Source: Tubiluchus corallicola
Taxonomy: Eukaryota; Priapulida; Priapulimorpha; Priapulimorphida; Tubiluchidae
Assembly: GCA_030141605.1 (NCBI GenBank)
Contig: JAQGDQ010000747.1
Coordinates: forward strand, 1-64,000
Reading direction: 5' to 3'
Length of the DNA: 64,000 nucleotides
Shown: in pieces, positions 24,053 through 43,901 of the stretch
How positions within the stretch are numbered: the stretch's first letter is position 1
Layout: every line of letters begins with the position of its first letter
Program-made: the position numbers and the translations under genes
Notes under the pieces: generated by a model
What the model was told of the DNA's origin: nothing
What the model saw: only the letters and a program-made list of their open reading frames with translations
Databases searched by the model: none

Positions 24053-27000
24053 ATGATGGCGGCCTCCAGGGCGAAAGTGTTGATGTTATATAAGCGGTTG
24101 TTGAGAGAAAGCCAGAAGTTTTTTTGGTATAATTATAGGGTATATGCTATAAGAAGAGTAAAAGATTATTTCCGTGAAAATCAAAGTGAATCTGATGTGC
24201 ACAAAATTGACTTTTTAATTCAAAGAGCAGAAGAAAGTCTAGAAATCATAAAAAGACAGGTAATCCTTATTAATTTTTCGCAAACTACGTCCTACCAGTG
24301 CAAGAAAAGCCACATTGACTAATACAATAACTCATCTTTGCATCATTTGGACTATTGTGGCTTTAATTTTGGTAGCCGTTGTGTAAGAAACCCAAAACTG
24401 GTTTATGTCATGCACTCATGATTTGATACACTATATCAGTGGTTCCCAAACTTTCTCGGACCGTTACCCAAATCGGGAAACCCGGTCGTGTCCATTACCC
24501 CCCACCTAGTACTACTTCTCCAACTGAAAAAGTAAACACACGTATATGCCACAAGCAAGCAAAATTATTTATGTTTGCTCGTGACATAAATAAATTTCCA
24601 GGTGTTGTTGTTGTATTGTTGCCAAAACAAGAATTACAATTACTGAACCTGCTCATTACTGAGTGAGCAGGTTCGTTCGAGTAATTATTACTCGAACAAA
24701 CGAAAACAAGAAGAAATGAATGACAACAACAAAATCTCAGTTAGTGGGACGGATGAGCCTGTTTTTCGGACGCCAGTTTCTCAATCCTGGGTTTCGTCAG
24801 GCTCAAAGCAACGCGTGCATCGCTTTCCACGTCCAACCTATCGATAGAGAAGAAACCAAAGAAACAATCGTGAACTTTGACTTCTCCCCAGGATCGCACC
24901 AGAGATGGTGGGAACGTGCGAATGATGGACCCCATGACACAGTGTTGCCTGCCGGAGGCAGTCTCTTCAAGAAGAAAACTACGTAAAATGCATTCCGAGC
25001 GAAGTTTTAAAAATTTTCAGAGGGGTGCCCGTTACCCCCCCAAAAAAACCATATTACCCCCGGGGGGTAATTTACCCCTACTTTGGGAACCACTGCACTA
25101 TATACACTACACATAGAGCAAAAACAAAGTCATCTATAACTAAGGGTACTAGAATCATGCTGTAGAAAAACTCAGTGTTTGCAGACATGTTTCTCATGAA
25201 TGAAATCTATATTTCGTTCTTCAATGGCATTAACATACGTTTAGATAAGGTGTGGTGTTTGTGAAATCTGTAGTGTATTTATAAAATAGTTTTAACATTT
25301 TTGAGTTATCGTAGCCATCTGTGTTAGCTTACGGTACCTAGTCTTAGTAAATAGGTTTAGGTTAAGTAGGTGCACTGACAACACTCTTTTGTAATCTATT
25401 ACACATGTCCACTGCATGATGTGAAAAGAATGACCTCCTGCAATTAGTTCTTACATAGGGCTTGAATAGTTTCTTCAAGCGACCACGAATGGACTGTAAA
25501 GACGCAGCTTTGAATATGTTCTTACAAGAAGCACGAATACATTCTCACATGAAACACATTCAGATACTTGTATGTCTCTTCACAGTTGGAGAATGTATGT
25601 TTCTGTTTATAAAACCAGTCTGTCTTGGACATTTTGCAGTCCCTTAATGTCAAACTGTAGTGAAGGAGACTTAGAAGTTTTCCTTGTAACACTGTCATCT
25701 TATGGCTACCTTCGAATACACACATAATGAATAATTAATGATCTTCAGTTCAGTAAACAAATATAGCTTGATTATATGTGATGCCCAAAAATGTGAAATA
25801 ATTATAATTAGTCTTGAATTTCTGACTCAGAAGCAGGGCTTGAAATACCTGGATTCTCACAGCAGTTCACTCTGCAAATTATTACTAGTGGCATAGCAAG
25901 TGCTTGTGGCATCCCGTGGCAAAAAACTTCTCCCTACCCTTTTAATGTTTGGATCATTTGTTTCATGAGTGAAACCAAACATTTTCACGTTTTTGCGTCC
26001 CTCAGCCCGACTCCTTTTTTGACATGATGGGATAAAGATAAACAAATTTTTCGTAAGACTCACCCTGAATTTCATTCATGGTACTACACCAGAGTAACTC
26101 TTTTCCAAGTATTAGTTGTGCGTAACGCTGTAGTCCTTAAGCATTCAGTTCCAGCATTGAAACATGCAAAGATTATGAATGATACAGAACACTGATGATC
26201 TCTGACTAGTAATTTTGTTGTAGTTTAAAAACTTTTGTTAATTGCTAATTATTGTTCGTTAATGTCGGATTAGTAATTATTAATTAACAGTTGTTGAAGT
26301 CTAGATAAATTTTGCGCCATCTCACCCTTGCACCCGGGTGGCAATTGCCCCACAGTGCTATGCCTCTGCTGTTGCTTCCTGTTTTTAGTCTGGCAGAGCA
26401 ACGACTACTCACCAAAACTTTACTGTTTCCATTTCACATTAATTAAATAGATAAGTTTTACGAATGCATGCCTGTCTGTGCTGAAGAGAACATATACATT
26501 TTGCCAAGTTGCTTAAAAACTTTGGTTGTCATTATTAGTTCACACAGAAATCGTGTTTTGTACAGCCATTCTTCGGTCATGCAAATGCAAATTTTAAACG
26601 AACAGTATTTGCCTGTGCAAATTTTTTTAACTTAATACAGCTATCAATCACCTCAGCGTGTTTAGTGTGATACAATAATTAAACAATCTGTTCACATTTT
26701 AATAATAACTCAGAAGTACAGAAGTGAGTCATTATTTGGGCAACAGTAACTATGCCAGAAAAAAGCGAACTGATTAGACTTAATCTTATGACGGTTAAAG
26801 TACAATAAATAAGTGCATAGCTAAAGTTGAAAGGGTAATACTTCATTCCCTCTTTTTAATAGGTGAATCCTCAAAACTCAGAATACTACAAGACCTTTGC
26901 TTACAAGCATAAATAAGCCAGACTCATTAGTCACTATAATGCTAACTTTTTCCAGGCTGTAAAAAAAGCTTGTGTACCAAATTGTCAATACTAGCACAAA

Positions 27001-27703
27001 GTGTTTTTTATATATAATTGGTAATGTACATGCAGTTGAGCGTAAACAACTTGAATTTTTGGAACTTCCTCTGATGCTGGATTAGATTGGAAGAGTAAAT
27101 TACTTAATTCTGTTTCTCCTCGACTAGCAAAGTATTGTTAATGGCTTTCTCTTTTATTTAAATTATTATAGCGGTAATTATTTTTGTCTTTCTATGCTAC
27201 TAACAAATTGAAAATTGTACATTATGCAAATTTCGAAGTAAATAACAACAATAATAATGACTGTATAAATCCACAGTTGTAATACATAAGTTATAAGAAA
27301 GCATGTATAATAAATATGTGATTAACACATCACAAATGATTACAAAAGCACATTTAGTTTAAAGGCAATGCAAGGAAGAAAACAGATCGCCGCTCTGCGT
27401 AACAATTAATTTAGTCCTCGTTTTTATTTTGGCAGAGCATATTGTAGTACTTTGCAAAGAAAGTAACGTATTGGACCACTGTCTAAAAGCAGCAGGGCAT
27501 TACATTTTTTTAACCATTACACTATTTGCTGCCTATTGCAACGTGTGCATCACAATGGGTTACCAGCATATCCAGCTATTATTGCTGGTTTGTTTTAGAA
27601 TTTTACAGCTCAATAATAACTTCTGTTGCAGGTGCTAATAGGAAATATGTATAGGACAACACGAACAATTATTGAAGGTCCAAAATCAGATAAACCACAA
27701 TAG
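24053..27703 (+). CDS. LYRM4: LYRM4 / ISD11, mitochondrial Fe-S cluster assembly factor
   Basis: ISD11 binds and stabilises the cysteine desulfurase NFS1, together with mitochondrial acyl carrier protein, in the mitochondrial Fe-S cluster assembly complex. Two exons, 24053-24259 and 27632-27703, join in phase 0 (GT-AG) to give 92 residues; the human protein has 91. The first exon codes MAASRAKVLMLYKRLLRESQ, then YNYRVYAIRRVKDYFREN and an alpha-helical tail to IKRQ. The second codes VLIGNMYRTTRTIIEGPKSD and ends KPQ, matching the VHIGQLY...IIE end of human ISD11. Two ATGs are adjacent (24053 and 24056), so the protein starts MMAAS or MAAS. The family LYR tripeptide reads LYK here. The 3.4-kb intron carries a hAT MITE. 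The neighbour YIPF1/2 gene is tail to tail. Confidence 0.96.
24437..25095. mobile_element. hAT MITE with perfect 8-bp target duplication
   Basis: The left terminus is CAGTGGTTCCCAAACTTTCT and the right terminus, reverse-complemented, CAGTGGTTCCCAAAGTAG, the classic hAT end. Both are flanked by CACTATAT (24429-24436 and 25096-25103), identical on the two sides. Length is 659 bp and no transposase is recognisable. Subterminal runs GTTACCC and GGGGGGTAA occur near the ends. A dense palindrome block sits at 24645-24697. It inserted into the LYRM4 intron, and the intact duplication suggests a fairly young insertion. Confidence 0.95.
25886..26368. mobile_element. Possible old hAT-like element
   Basis: The left end TAGTGGCATAGCAAGTG and the reverse complement of the right end CAGAGGCATAGCACTGTGG share GGCATAGC, and the right side contains GCAATTGCCCCAC, a motif common inside hAT ends. 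No matching 8-bp duplication is visible, so the boundaries are uncertain. It sits in the LYRM4 intron. Confidence 0.4.
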
Positions 27704-28444
27704 CATTTGTAGTGTCTAGTCATATGCAATGTAACTAATTGTATATCATGTCAAAGAACAGAAAGCAAAGTGGCTATGGCTTCCAGGCAAACAGCAGTTC
27801 AAACTATCTTGAATCAATTCTCTAGTGCTTGCAAGAAGGAGGGAAAACCATCAAATAAGTTATAACAATATACTGTTTTTCCTGTACAACACGACTTGCC
27901 AAGTTTTTTTAGCAACTTAGTCTCAGGGACGGTAGCAGATAACTTGACCTTGTAAATTATCAGTTTGGAGAGTCATTCATTAGTATCTTGTTAATCGTGT
28001 TATTTGTATTCTTTATGTAAATATTCTTTGAAATGTGTACTTGTGTAGATGTGTCAAAAATGGTCTGTATTTGACATTAAGCATTTGGCATCAGTTTATA
28101 ATTACCATGTTGTATGTTAGGATCTTTCGGATGTAGATTTGTGTTATAAGCTAGGGCTAGTTAAAAATAATAGTTGTTGTTAGCATAGCAATTTAACTAT
28201 CGTTGTGTTCACAAATGTGGTTTCTCTTACACTATGTAAAATTCATCATGACAGTTATCAAAAAAAGCATTTATGATCTTTTGGTACTGTTTATTGTCAG
28301 CCAGCTATAAGACATGTTGTCCAGAAAGCCAGAGAAGCTGAGAATGTTTATAAAGAAAAATTGTTGATAGTAATGTGCATTTATTGCTCTTTCTGTTATC
28401 TGTAAATGAATAACGTGCTGTAAATCATGTCTATCTTACAGAAT

Positions 28445-28450
28445 AATAAA
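28445..28450 (+). promoter_or_regulatory. Candidate poly(A) signal of LYRM4
   Basis: AATAAA about 740 bases after the LYRM4 stop, followed within 25 bases by a TTG/T-rich stretch. It faces the 3' end of the minus-strand YIPF gene. Confidence 0.5.
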
Positions 28451-28683
28451 AACAATTAATTTATAATAACTTTGCTTGTTTTTTTTCAAGATATATATAG
28501 TTTTAAATGTAGTCTTAATAAAAAGCCATCTCAAAATGAATAATTAACATATTTCTTTTATTTTAACAAATATAATTTGTTTCATACACTTTCTTATAAA
28601 TTATGTTTAAATCCTCAAATACTTCACTTAATCACTTTATTAATAATGACCACTTTTTTGAGATAGATCCATTAAAACTATAA

Positions 28684-28689
28684 TTTATT
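28684..28689 (-). promoter_or_regulatory. Candidate poly(A) signal of the YIPF gene
   Basis: TTTATT on the plus strand (AATAAA on the minus strand), about 660 bases past the YIPF stop codon. Another copy lies at 28636-28641. With the LYRM4 signal at 28445 it leaves only about 230 bases between the convergent transcripts. Confidence 0.5.
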
Positions 28690-29351
28690 TCAAAATTGGG
28701 TAAGGATGAACAATTAACAACATAGAATTTTTTAAGTTGCAAACAACATTAAGCAAAATTTTAACCAGACTATATTGGCCTACCAAATCTGCAGCTTGAG
28801 GAGTAAGATCATGTACAGATAAGCAATTAGCAGCAGTTAACAATGAATATTCAAACTTATTCACCACCAGTACTGGCAAACAGGACTTTGTAACTATTTT
28901 TATAACCTTTTATCTACATAAAAACAACTGTTACGAAGTTAACTTTTAAATAATAACTTCATTTTGGTGGTATACCCAGAAAAATACATTTTAAATGAAC
29001 CTTTTTGAGACTGTATTAGTGTGGACTACTATTGTCCATCTTTTAGCATAAACATATGCCACTGAATAAATCTACAGGAAAGTTCTGATCGTGTATTACA
29101 TGAGTTACATGAGTACCTTTGTTCAGGGTTACTAGGCCTTTGGGGCAAGAACCAATAATTCAAGTGAATGATTTCATATGCTTAAAGTAAAGCCTTTAGT
29201 AAAAGTCTACACTAGCAGGATGATACCAAGTAATAAAAATAATAATATCGTGAATAAACTCAAAACAAATCATTCTTTGCATTCGTTTTTAAGTCAAAAA
29301 ACTAATTTTACAACTGCGACGATCAGTACCAGATTTTATGATTCAGGTCTA

Positions 29352-38626
<9,275 letters not shown>

Positions 38627-39849
38627 GTTTCATCTGAAAACAGCTAAGACACATTTGCTGTTTTAGCTTAGCATTTCATTTTAGATGGTTATCCTTGATA
38701 ATGAGCCATAAACATCATGTTGAGTAGGCGCTCTGCCTTTGAATGCTGAATTTATCATTCTGCTTGCAATACGATCCAAGTGAATAAAAATCTCGTACGA
38801 AAAAACATGCCAAGCAACTGATAAAGATGCTTTAGCCAGGTTCAGATGAGTATGCATCCTTTCTCAGCAAGAGAATTAGCAGGGGCAATATGATGCATAG
38901 CTATTTTTGAACAATCTCCCATCTATATACCCAGCACCAGCTGATACTGGTTAACTTCGAAACCAAGCAGACACCATAACACTCAGTTATTTTCTTCCAC
39001 AACTACAGTCGATGCTAAGAAGTATTAATGTTCAAGACTGATAAATGCACAAGCTTGCTAGCTCTCTGCCACAAAATTACTCATTTTTGTTTCTCATGGG
39101 TAAGTTACACATTATATAGTATTTCATGCAATATTTTAATTAATCAATACTTGTCCTAACAAATATTTGCAATTATGATAAGCGACAGCAATTTTGAAAA
39201 ACATGTGTTTCGTAAAACCTTTAGCTGCATTAAATTTAGCTGCAAACAGGATAGTTAACAAGTTCGAAATGCAAAAGCCAGCAGTTGATTGTTTTTATCT
39301 CATGTGATTGGCTTGGCTTCCACTCTTATGTATCTACTCGTTTCCCTATCACTAATGCATGAAATACAGTCGCAATCCTTCAGTTGATTGGGACTTTGCA
39401 TACTTGCCTCCACAGTTGCAAGCAGCTTTATACAACCAGTTAAAGGACAGATAGCGAACAGAAAGTTATGCTGTTGTCCTGGTCTGCCACTAGGTCTTAT
39501 AGGTGGTTAAATCGTCTAGAAGCTTGCATTTGATCACTGATATATTTGCCGTGCCAGGAGAAAGGTGAAGAAGGGAGCCAATGAATGGTCACCGAAAGAA
39601 CTATAATTATAATTGTTATCTCGCACTTTCAATTAGAGCAGAATGAGTTGAAGTGGCCAAGAGCCTGTTGTCATCTCATCATTGGTTGACATAATATAAC
39701 GTAACTCCCTATAGAAGACTCTGCCCTAAAAAAGCAGCAGCAGATTGTCAAGAAGCCATAATGCATGTAACAAGAGCACACAGCAGCACAAGCCCAGGTA
39801 ATAGCATTTCTCGCCCTGCACTTCTATTTTAGAAATTTCAGTTCAATTA

Positions 39850-40180
39850 TTCAAGTTGTCTCATATCTCTCCACATCGATATGCTACACTCAAGAATGTA
39901 CTTGAAAGAACTCAGGATCGATGTATTTCTCTTGTTGTTGACTTGGATTCCACTTCAAGCAGAAGCATGAGATTATAGACCTTGTGAGAGCTCTACTTCA
40001 AAATAAGTAGCAGAAATATTATTTTGACAGACATTTTTCCATGCCTCACAGAGTTCTTCATGGTCAGATCTCACTCATTTGGGGATCTTGTAATTCAGCT
40101 ATGGAATCGTCTTCCATCATCAGCCATCAGTTCTTTTCAATCGACAGTTTCAAAATGCATTTGAGAGAGGACCACTTACA
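39850..40180 (+). pseudogene. LINE reverse transcriptase remnant (3' end)
   Basis: A broken plus-strand frame reads VLERTQDRCISLVVDLDS and, after stops and shifts, SHSFGDLVIQLWNRLPSSAI with FQSTVSK. This resembles the C-terminal region of CR1/jockey-type reverse transcriptases (LExxQ.R..., then LWNxLP). No catalytic motifs are left. Confidence 0.6.
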
Positions 40181-40389
40181 GATAGTTATAATCTAGGTCC
40201 TTATTTCTTTGGATACGATATTCTTGGAAAAGGATAAGATATAATTTTACATGTGGATACACTCAATGTTTTCACATTGTTGAATATTCCAGAATGTTTT
40301 GTAGTGTTCCTGAATAGGTCTTACCTACCTACTGTAAGATAAATTGGCTTAAGATGTTTCGGCAAAGTAAAAACTTCTAGCCAAATCTT

Positions 40390-40890
40390 GCGAAAATATC
40401 AGATGCGAAATCCTCGATAGTAGATCAGATCTCTCGAAGCCCAGTGCTTATCGAGCCTATTTTTAAATGTACTTATATTGGGTGCAGATATCATTTGTCA
40501 GACTATTGCAGGTGTTAATGATCCTGCTTAAAAACTGTGAGGACAATCCGATTAATTTGCTCTACTCTTATATAACTGCAGATGATGTCCTTTTGTTGAA
40601 CTTCTAGCAACCTCTGCCCTGAGATGTAGTTTGGGGCTAACAGTAGTGTCATACTTTTGGTGCAGGATATTATACGTTTCTATAATGTCTACTCCAATCC
40701 GTCTGTAAGCTAGTGCAGGTAGTTTTAGCTGCTTGAATCTCTCTTTATATGGTAATCCTTTTAAATCGGTCAGGGTTCTTGTGGCGTACCTCTGAACTTG
40801 TTCAATGCTATCGATTAAGCTAATCATAACAGCATACCAAACCGAGCTACAGAATTCAAGATGTAGCCTGACCGGCGCCTTGTATAACCA
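40390..40890 (-). pseudogene. LINE reverse transcriptase remnant, minus strand
   Basis: The minus strand codes LYKAPVRLHLEFCSSVWYAV, IEQVQRYATRTLTDLKGLPY and KERFKQLKLPALAYRRIGVD, the usual end of a CR1/L2-type reverse transcriptase. After a stop and two frameshifts it continues with NTCNSLTND and ISAPNISTFKNRLDKHW near 40400-40530. The endonuclease and polymerase core are absent. It abuts the plus-strand remnant, so the two come from separate insertions in opposite directions. Confidence 0.85.
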
Positions 40891-42597
40891 AACATGGGTA
40901 TTCGTTTGTCTATGTTTAACCTGTCATAGATACGTTTGTCGCCTCACCAAACAAGGTACCAAACTTTTACTTACATTTCCAATTTTTATATACGTGGATG
41001 ACGCCATGGTTGTGCAAATAAAGCCGTTTGTGAAAAAACGCACTATTCATTGTGCATGCCATAGCTTGCAGACCATAGATATAGAACCAAGTGCTTTGCT
41101 ATTTTCAATTATTTTGGTATTATCGTGTATTTTAGATCATTACTGGTATTTACTGCGCATCAAGTCTAGTTAACAGGCACCTATCCAAAACAAATGAACG
41201 CACTGATAAACGCTTAACAAGTTACATGGCTTGTCTTTTTGTACCCAACACGAAAACTTGTAATCTTTTAAACTATAACCTATAAACAATTAAACATTAA
41301 TACCTTATGGTGTTGAATCCGTGAAAATATCGTTGCTAAAACTGCCAAACAGCTATTAAGTTTAAAAATGCATAGGTAGAGATACATTTTCACACAATTT
41401 CTAACTACATAACATTGATAGTACAATGAATTTCATTGCCTTGGTCTCTTGCAACAGTCATAAAACTAGCTGGTACGCATTAGACCAGACATGGCTGTGT
41501 GTGGATAATAGCTAAATCTTACTGTGTGTTTCCACTACAGTTATTTATAGTATTAACTGCCAGTGAGCGATGTTCACACACAATGTGGGACAAGTAGTCT
41601 GTCCTCAGAACCACAGTAAACGACATGCCTAAAAAATGCTATAAGAGTGGTTAAACTGGTTATGCTCAGTGCTTAGGTGACCGTGTGTACTATTACTAAT
41701 GGTAATAATATTATAGTTAATCAGCCATGAAAAAACCAGACAATACCATAGATCACTGAGTTCTTATAATAACTTGTGCAATAGACAACCATTAATTAGT
41801 ATAACATTCAGATATTAAAGATCCCCATAAAAATATCATCATAAACATTTGACCAGTGCCTCACATATGCATTCACAGCGATTTCACAATCGGCTTAGGA
41901 AATGACAGCTTGCGTTCATTATGCTTGCCTATTGCAAAGAAAAGAATCAATTTGCAAAATTGCAAGTAAAGAATGTGAAATTCACTTTGCTAAAGTAAGT
42001 TCACTCTATGAGCTCTACTATTATTATTTAGCGTAAAATTTGTCGAGCTACAAAATTACATCATTATCCAACTTTGTGCCAAATTTTACAACGTAATGTC
42101 TCAAAAGCAATAAATTCTTCAATGTCTGGCTTAGACAAAATTTGCCAGCATTCATATCCTACAGTTTCACTACAAAAAGACATAGAATCTAATATTAAAA
42201 CGCTGTAGAGAGAAATATTTTAAAGAAATTGTAACTTATAATGGCAAATTTGTTATTGTTCTCTAGACACTAAAGCAATAAATGCATGGTAAAATAATGT
42301 TGTTTTTTACAGCTCGTTACCTTGTGTTATTACATTTTGTTATCTTGCATGGGGTTGACTTAATTTGAATTTGCGCATGCAATACATATGCTTTTCTTTA
42401 ATATAATTATCATTATCTTTCTAAATTTATTATTGCAATTATTTGCAGAAGATATTAGCAATCATTCCTTAAAATTACTTTGCTTACAAGTCACGTTCGT
42501 TTATCCGTGTCTTCTTAATACAAATAAATAAATAGCTCCAAATGCGGCCAGATGTTATAGACTCATCGTAGTATGCACTCAATGTACCTAAGTGTTA

Positions 42598-42733
42598 TTA
42601 GTTCAGATCTTCCGTAAATGCTATAAGTTCAGATCTTCCATTTATAATAAAAACATTACATTAGATGATCGGGGGTTGACTCAAAATCAGATCCAACCAA
42701 GTTGCAGAGTTTGCTCAAAATCAGATCCAACCA
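42598..42733. repeat. Two nested short direct repeats
   Basis: AGTTCAGATCTTCC occurs at about 42600-42613 and 42626-42639. CTCAAAATCAGATCCAACCA occurs perfectly at 42680-42699 and again at 42714-42733. Both repeats have short spacing (26 and 34 bases) and look like local duplications. Confidence 0.85.
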
Positions 42734-42925
42734 GTTTACTGGACAAGCAACTACACTTTTGCAATCTGTCAAGTGGGCTAAGGTGACTACTACATGTAGT
42801 AAGTTCACTGAATCAATACAGCATTTTAACCATATAGCATCAGACAGTCAATTTGCACAATGCGTAAGTACGTAAACACATGAAGACAAGACATGAATGC
42901 TAAGTTAGAAAGTCTGAAAAATGTT

Positions 42926-43000
42926 GCTTCTCCACTGGGACTCCAACCTAAGAACCTCTGTTTCCTTGACAGCTATACGAACCATGTGCACCATATGCAG
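42926..43000 (-). repeat. tRNA-like repeat, copy 1
   Basis: On the minus strand a tRNA-sized unit with an A-box-like TGGTTCGTATAGC, an anticodon-arm-like CTGTCAAGGAAACAG and a degenerate B box GTTGGAGTCCC. It is too diverged to be a working tRNA gene. Confidence 0.5.
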
Positions 43001-43163
43001 AGATATTCAATTTTTTCAATCTCAGAAGTTTATCTACCTACTACAAGCCACAAGAATTCTAGCAACAGAGAATCACAGTACACACATCAAAACGAGGTAT
43101 GAATTCAACTATATAAATGCATGATATTATAATAAATTGAAAACTTTGATATGAGAAACATTG

Positions 43164-43241
43164 CTCTGTGGCCGCTGTGACTTGAACTCAAGACGTTCTT
43201 CTTTTTGGGCTGTTGTGCTAATCACTATACCTCAGAGGTAC
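43164..43241 (-). repeat. tRNA-like repeat, copy 2
   Basis: The minus strand reads TATAGTGATTAGCACAACAG, then GAGTTCAAGTCACAG as a B-box-like element, ending in CAGAGCAATGTTTCTCA. Same order of blocks and similar tail as copies 1 and 3. Confidence 0.5.
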
Positions 43242-43356
43242 TCTGACTTTTCAGACATAGGTAGTCTATCAATGGAAATCACATTCTACACTGTGTCAAA
43301 TGAAGCAGCATAAAATCTATATAAATGTACAAAGCAAATTAGAAAATTAGAAGAAT

Positions 43357-43434
43357 TTGCATCTCCATTGGCACTCGAACACAAGACCTTCTGCTTTCCA
43401 AGCAGATATACTAACCATTACAGTGTAACCACAG
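43357..43434 (-). repeat. tRNA-like repeat, copy 3 (best preserved)
   Basis: The minus strand reads TAATGGTTAGTATATC (A-box region), a good 5-bp anticodon stem TCTGC-TTGGAAA-GCAGA whose loop would give anticodon GGA, and GTGTTCGAGTGCC (B box, TTCGA intact). There is no long variable arm, so it is not a normal tRNA-Ser. It looks like a tRNA-derived SINE head or pseudogene. Confidence 0.6.
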
Positions 43435-43901
43435 TTTGTGCAATGTGCCTCTTATATTATGTGTGACAGATCCAGAGTTGAATAACTTGATATTCAGTAA
43501 TCCCATAATTGGAACTCAAAACTTGATGCATTATTGTTTGTTTTAGAGATATAGTAAAAGAGGTGAACATTTCTATTTCAATTTGCATTTTATTGTGTGA
43601 CAATTATGTAACAGCGTTGCCAAATTGTAGAACTGCCTCACACCAAGAGGCCCTATGTAAATAAATGATAGTCGAAATAGTGGCTTTATTATAATTATTA
43701 GCTTTTATGCAGTTTCCCGTGTTGCTAGCAGCGCCGCTTGATGAATACATGCTTATTTGTAGAAAAAAGTTGGAGTTAATCTAGCTGCGTGATCCGTACG
43801 TTTAGCAGTTATTGCCGTGTGAAAAATATTTGGACAATTCTACAAATAACGATATTTTTAACGCCGTGCTTTCTTGCAAAATTCTGTTTTTGTTTTGGAA
43901 G

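Larger units (their letters stand above)
38627..43901. other. Intergenic region between divergent YIPF and NAE1
   Basis: A 5.3-kb stretch upstream of both genes. It carries a plus-strand LINE remnant (39.85-40.2 kb), a minus-strand LINE remnant (40.4-40.9 kb), short direct repeats (42.6-42.7 kb) and three tRNA-like repeats (42.9-43.4 kb). The remaining sequence (38.65-39.8 and 40.9-42.6 kb) shows no gene or bounded element. With 5 kb of repeats between the start codons, a shared bidirectional promoter is unlikely. Confidence 0.65.

Noticed and set aside
24720-24986. 88-codon open frame inside the hAT MITE
   Set aside because: It is inside a non-autonomous element and shows no BED zinc finger or hAT dimerisation motif.
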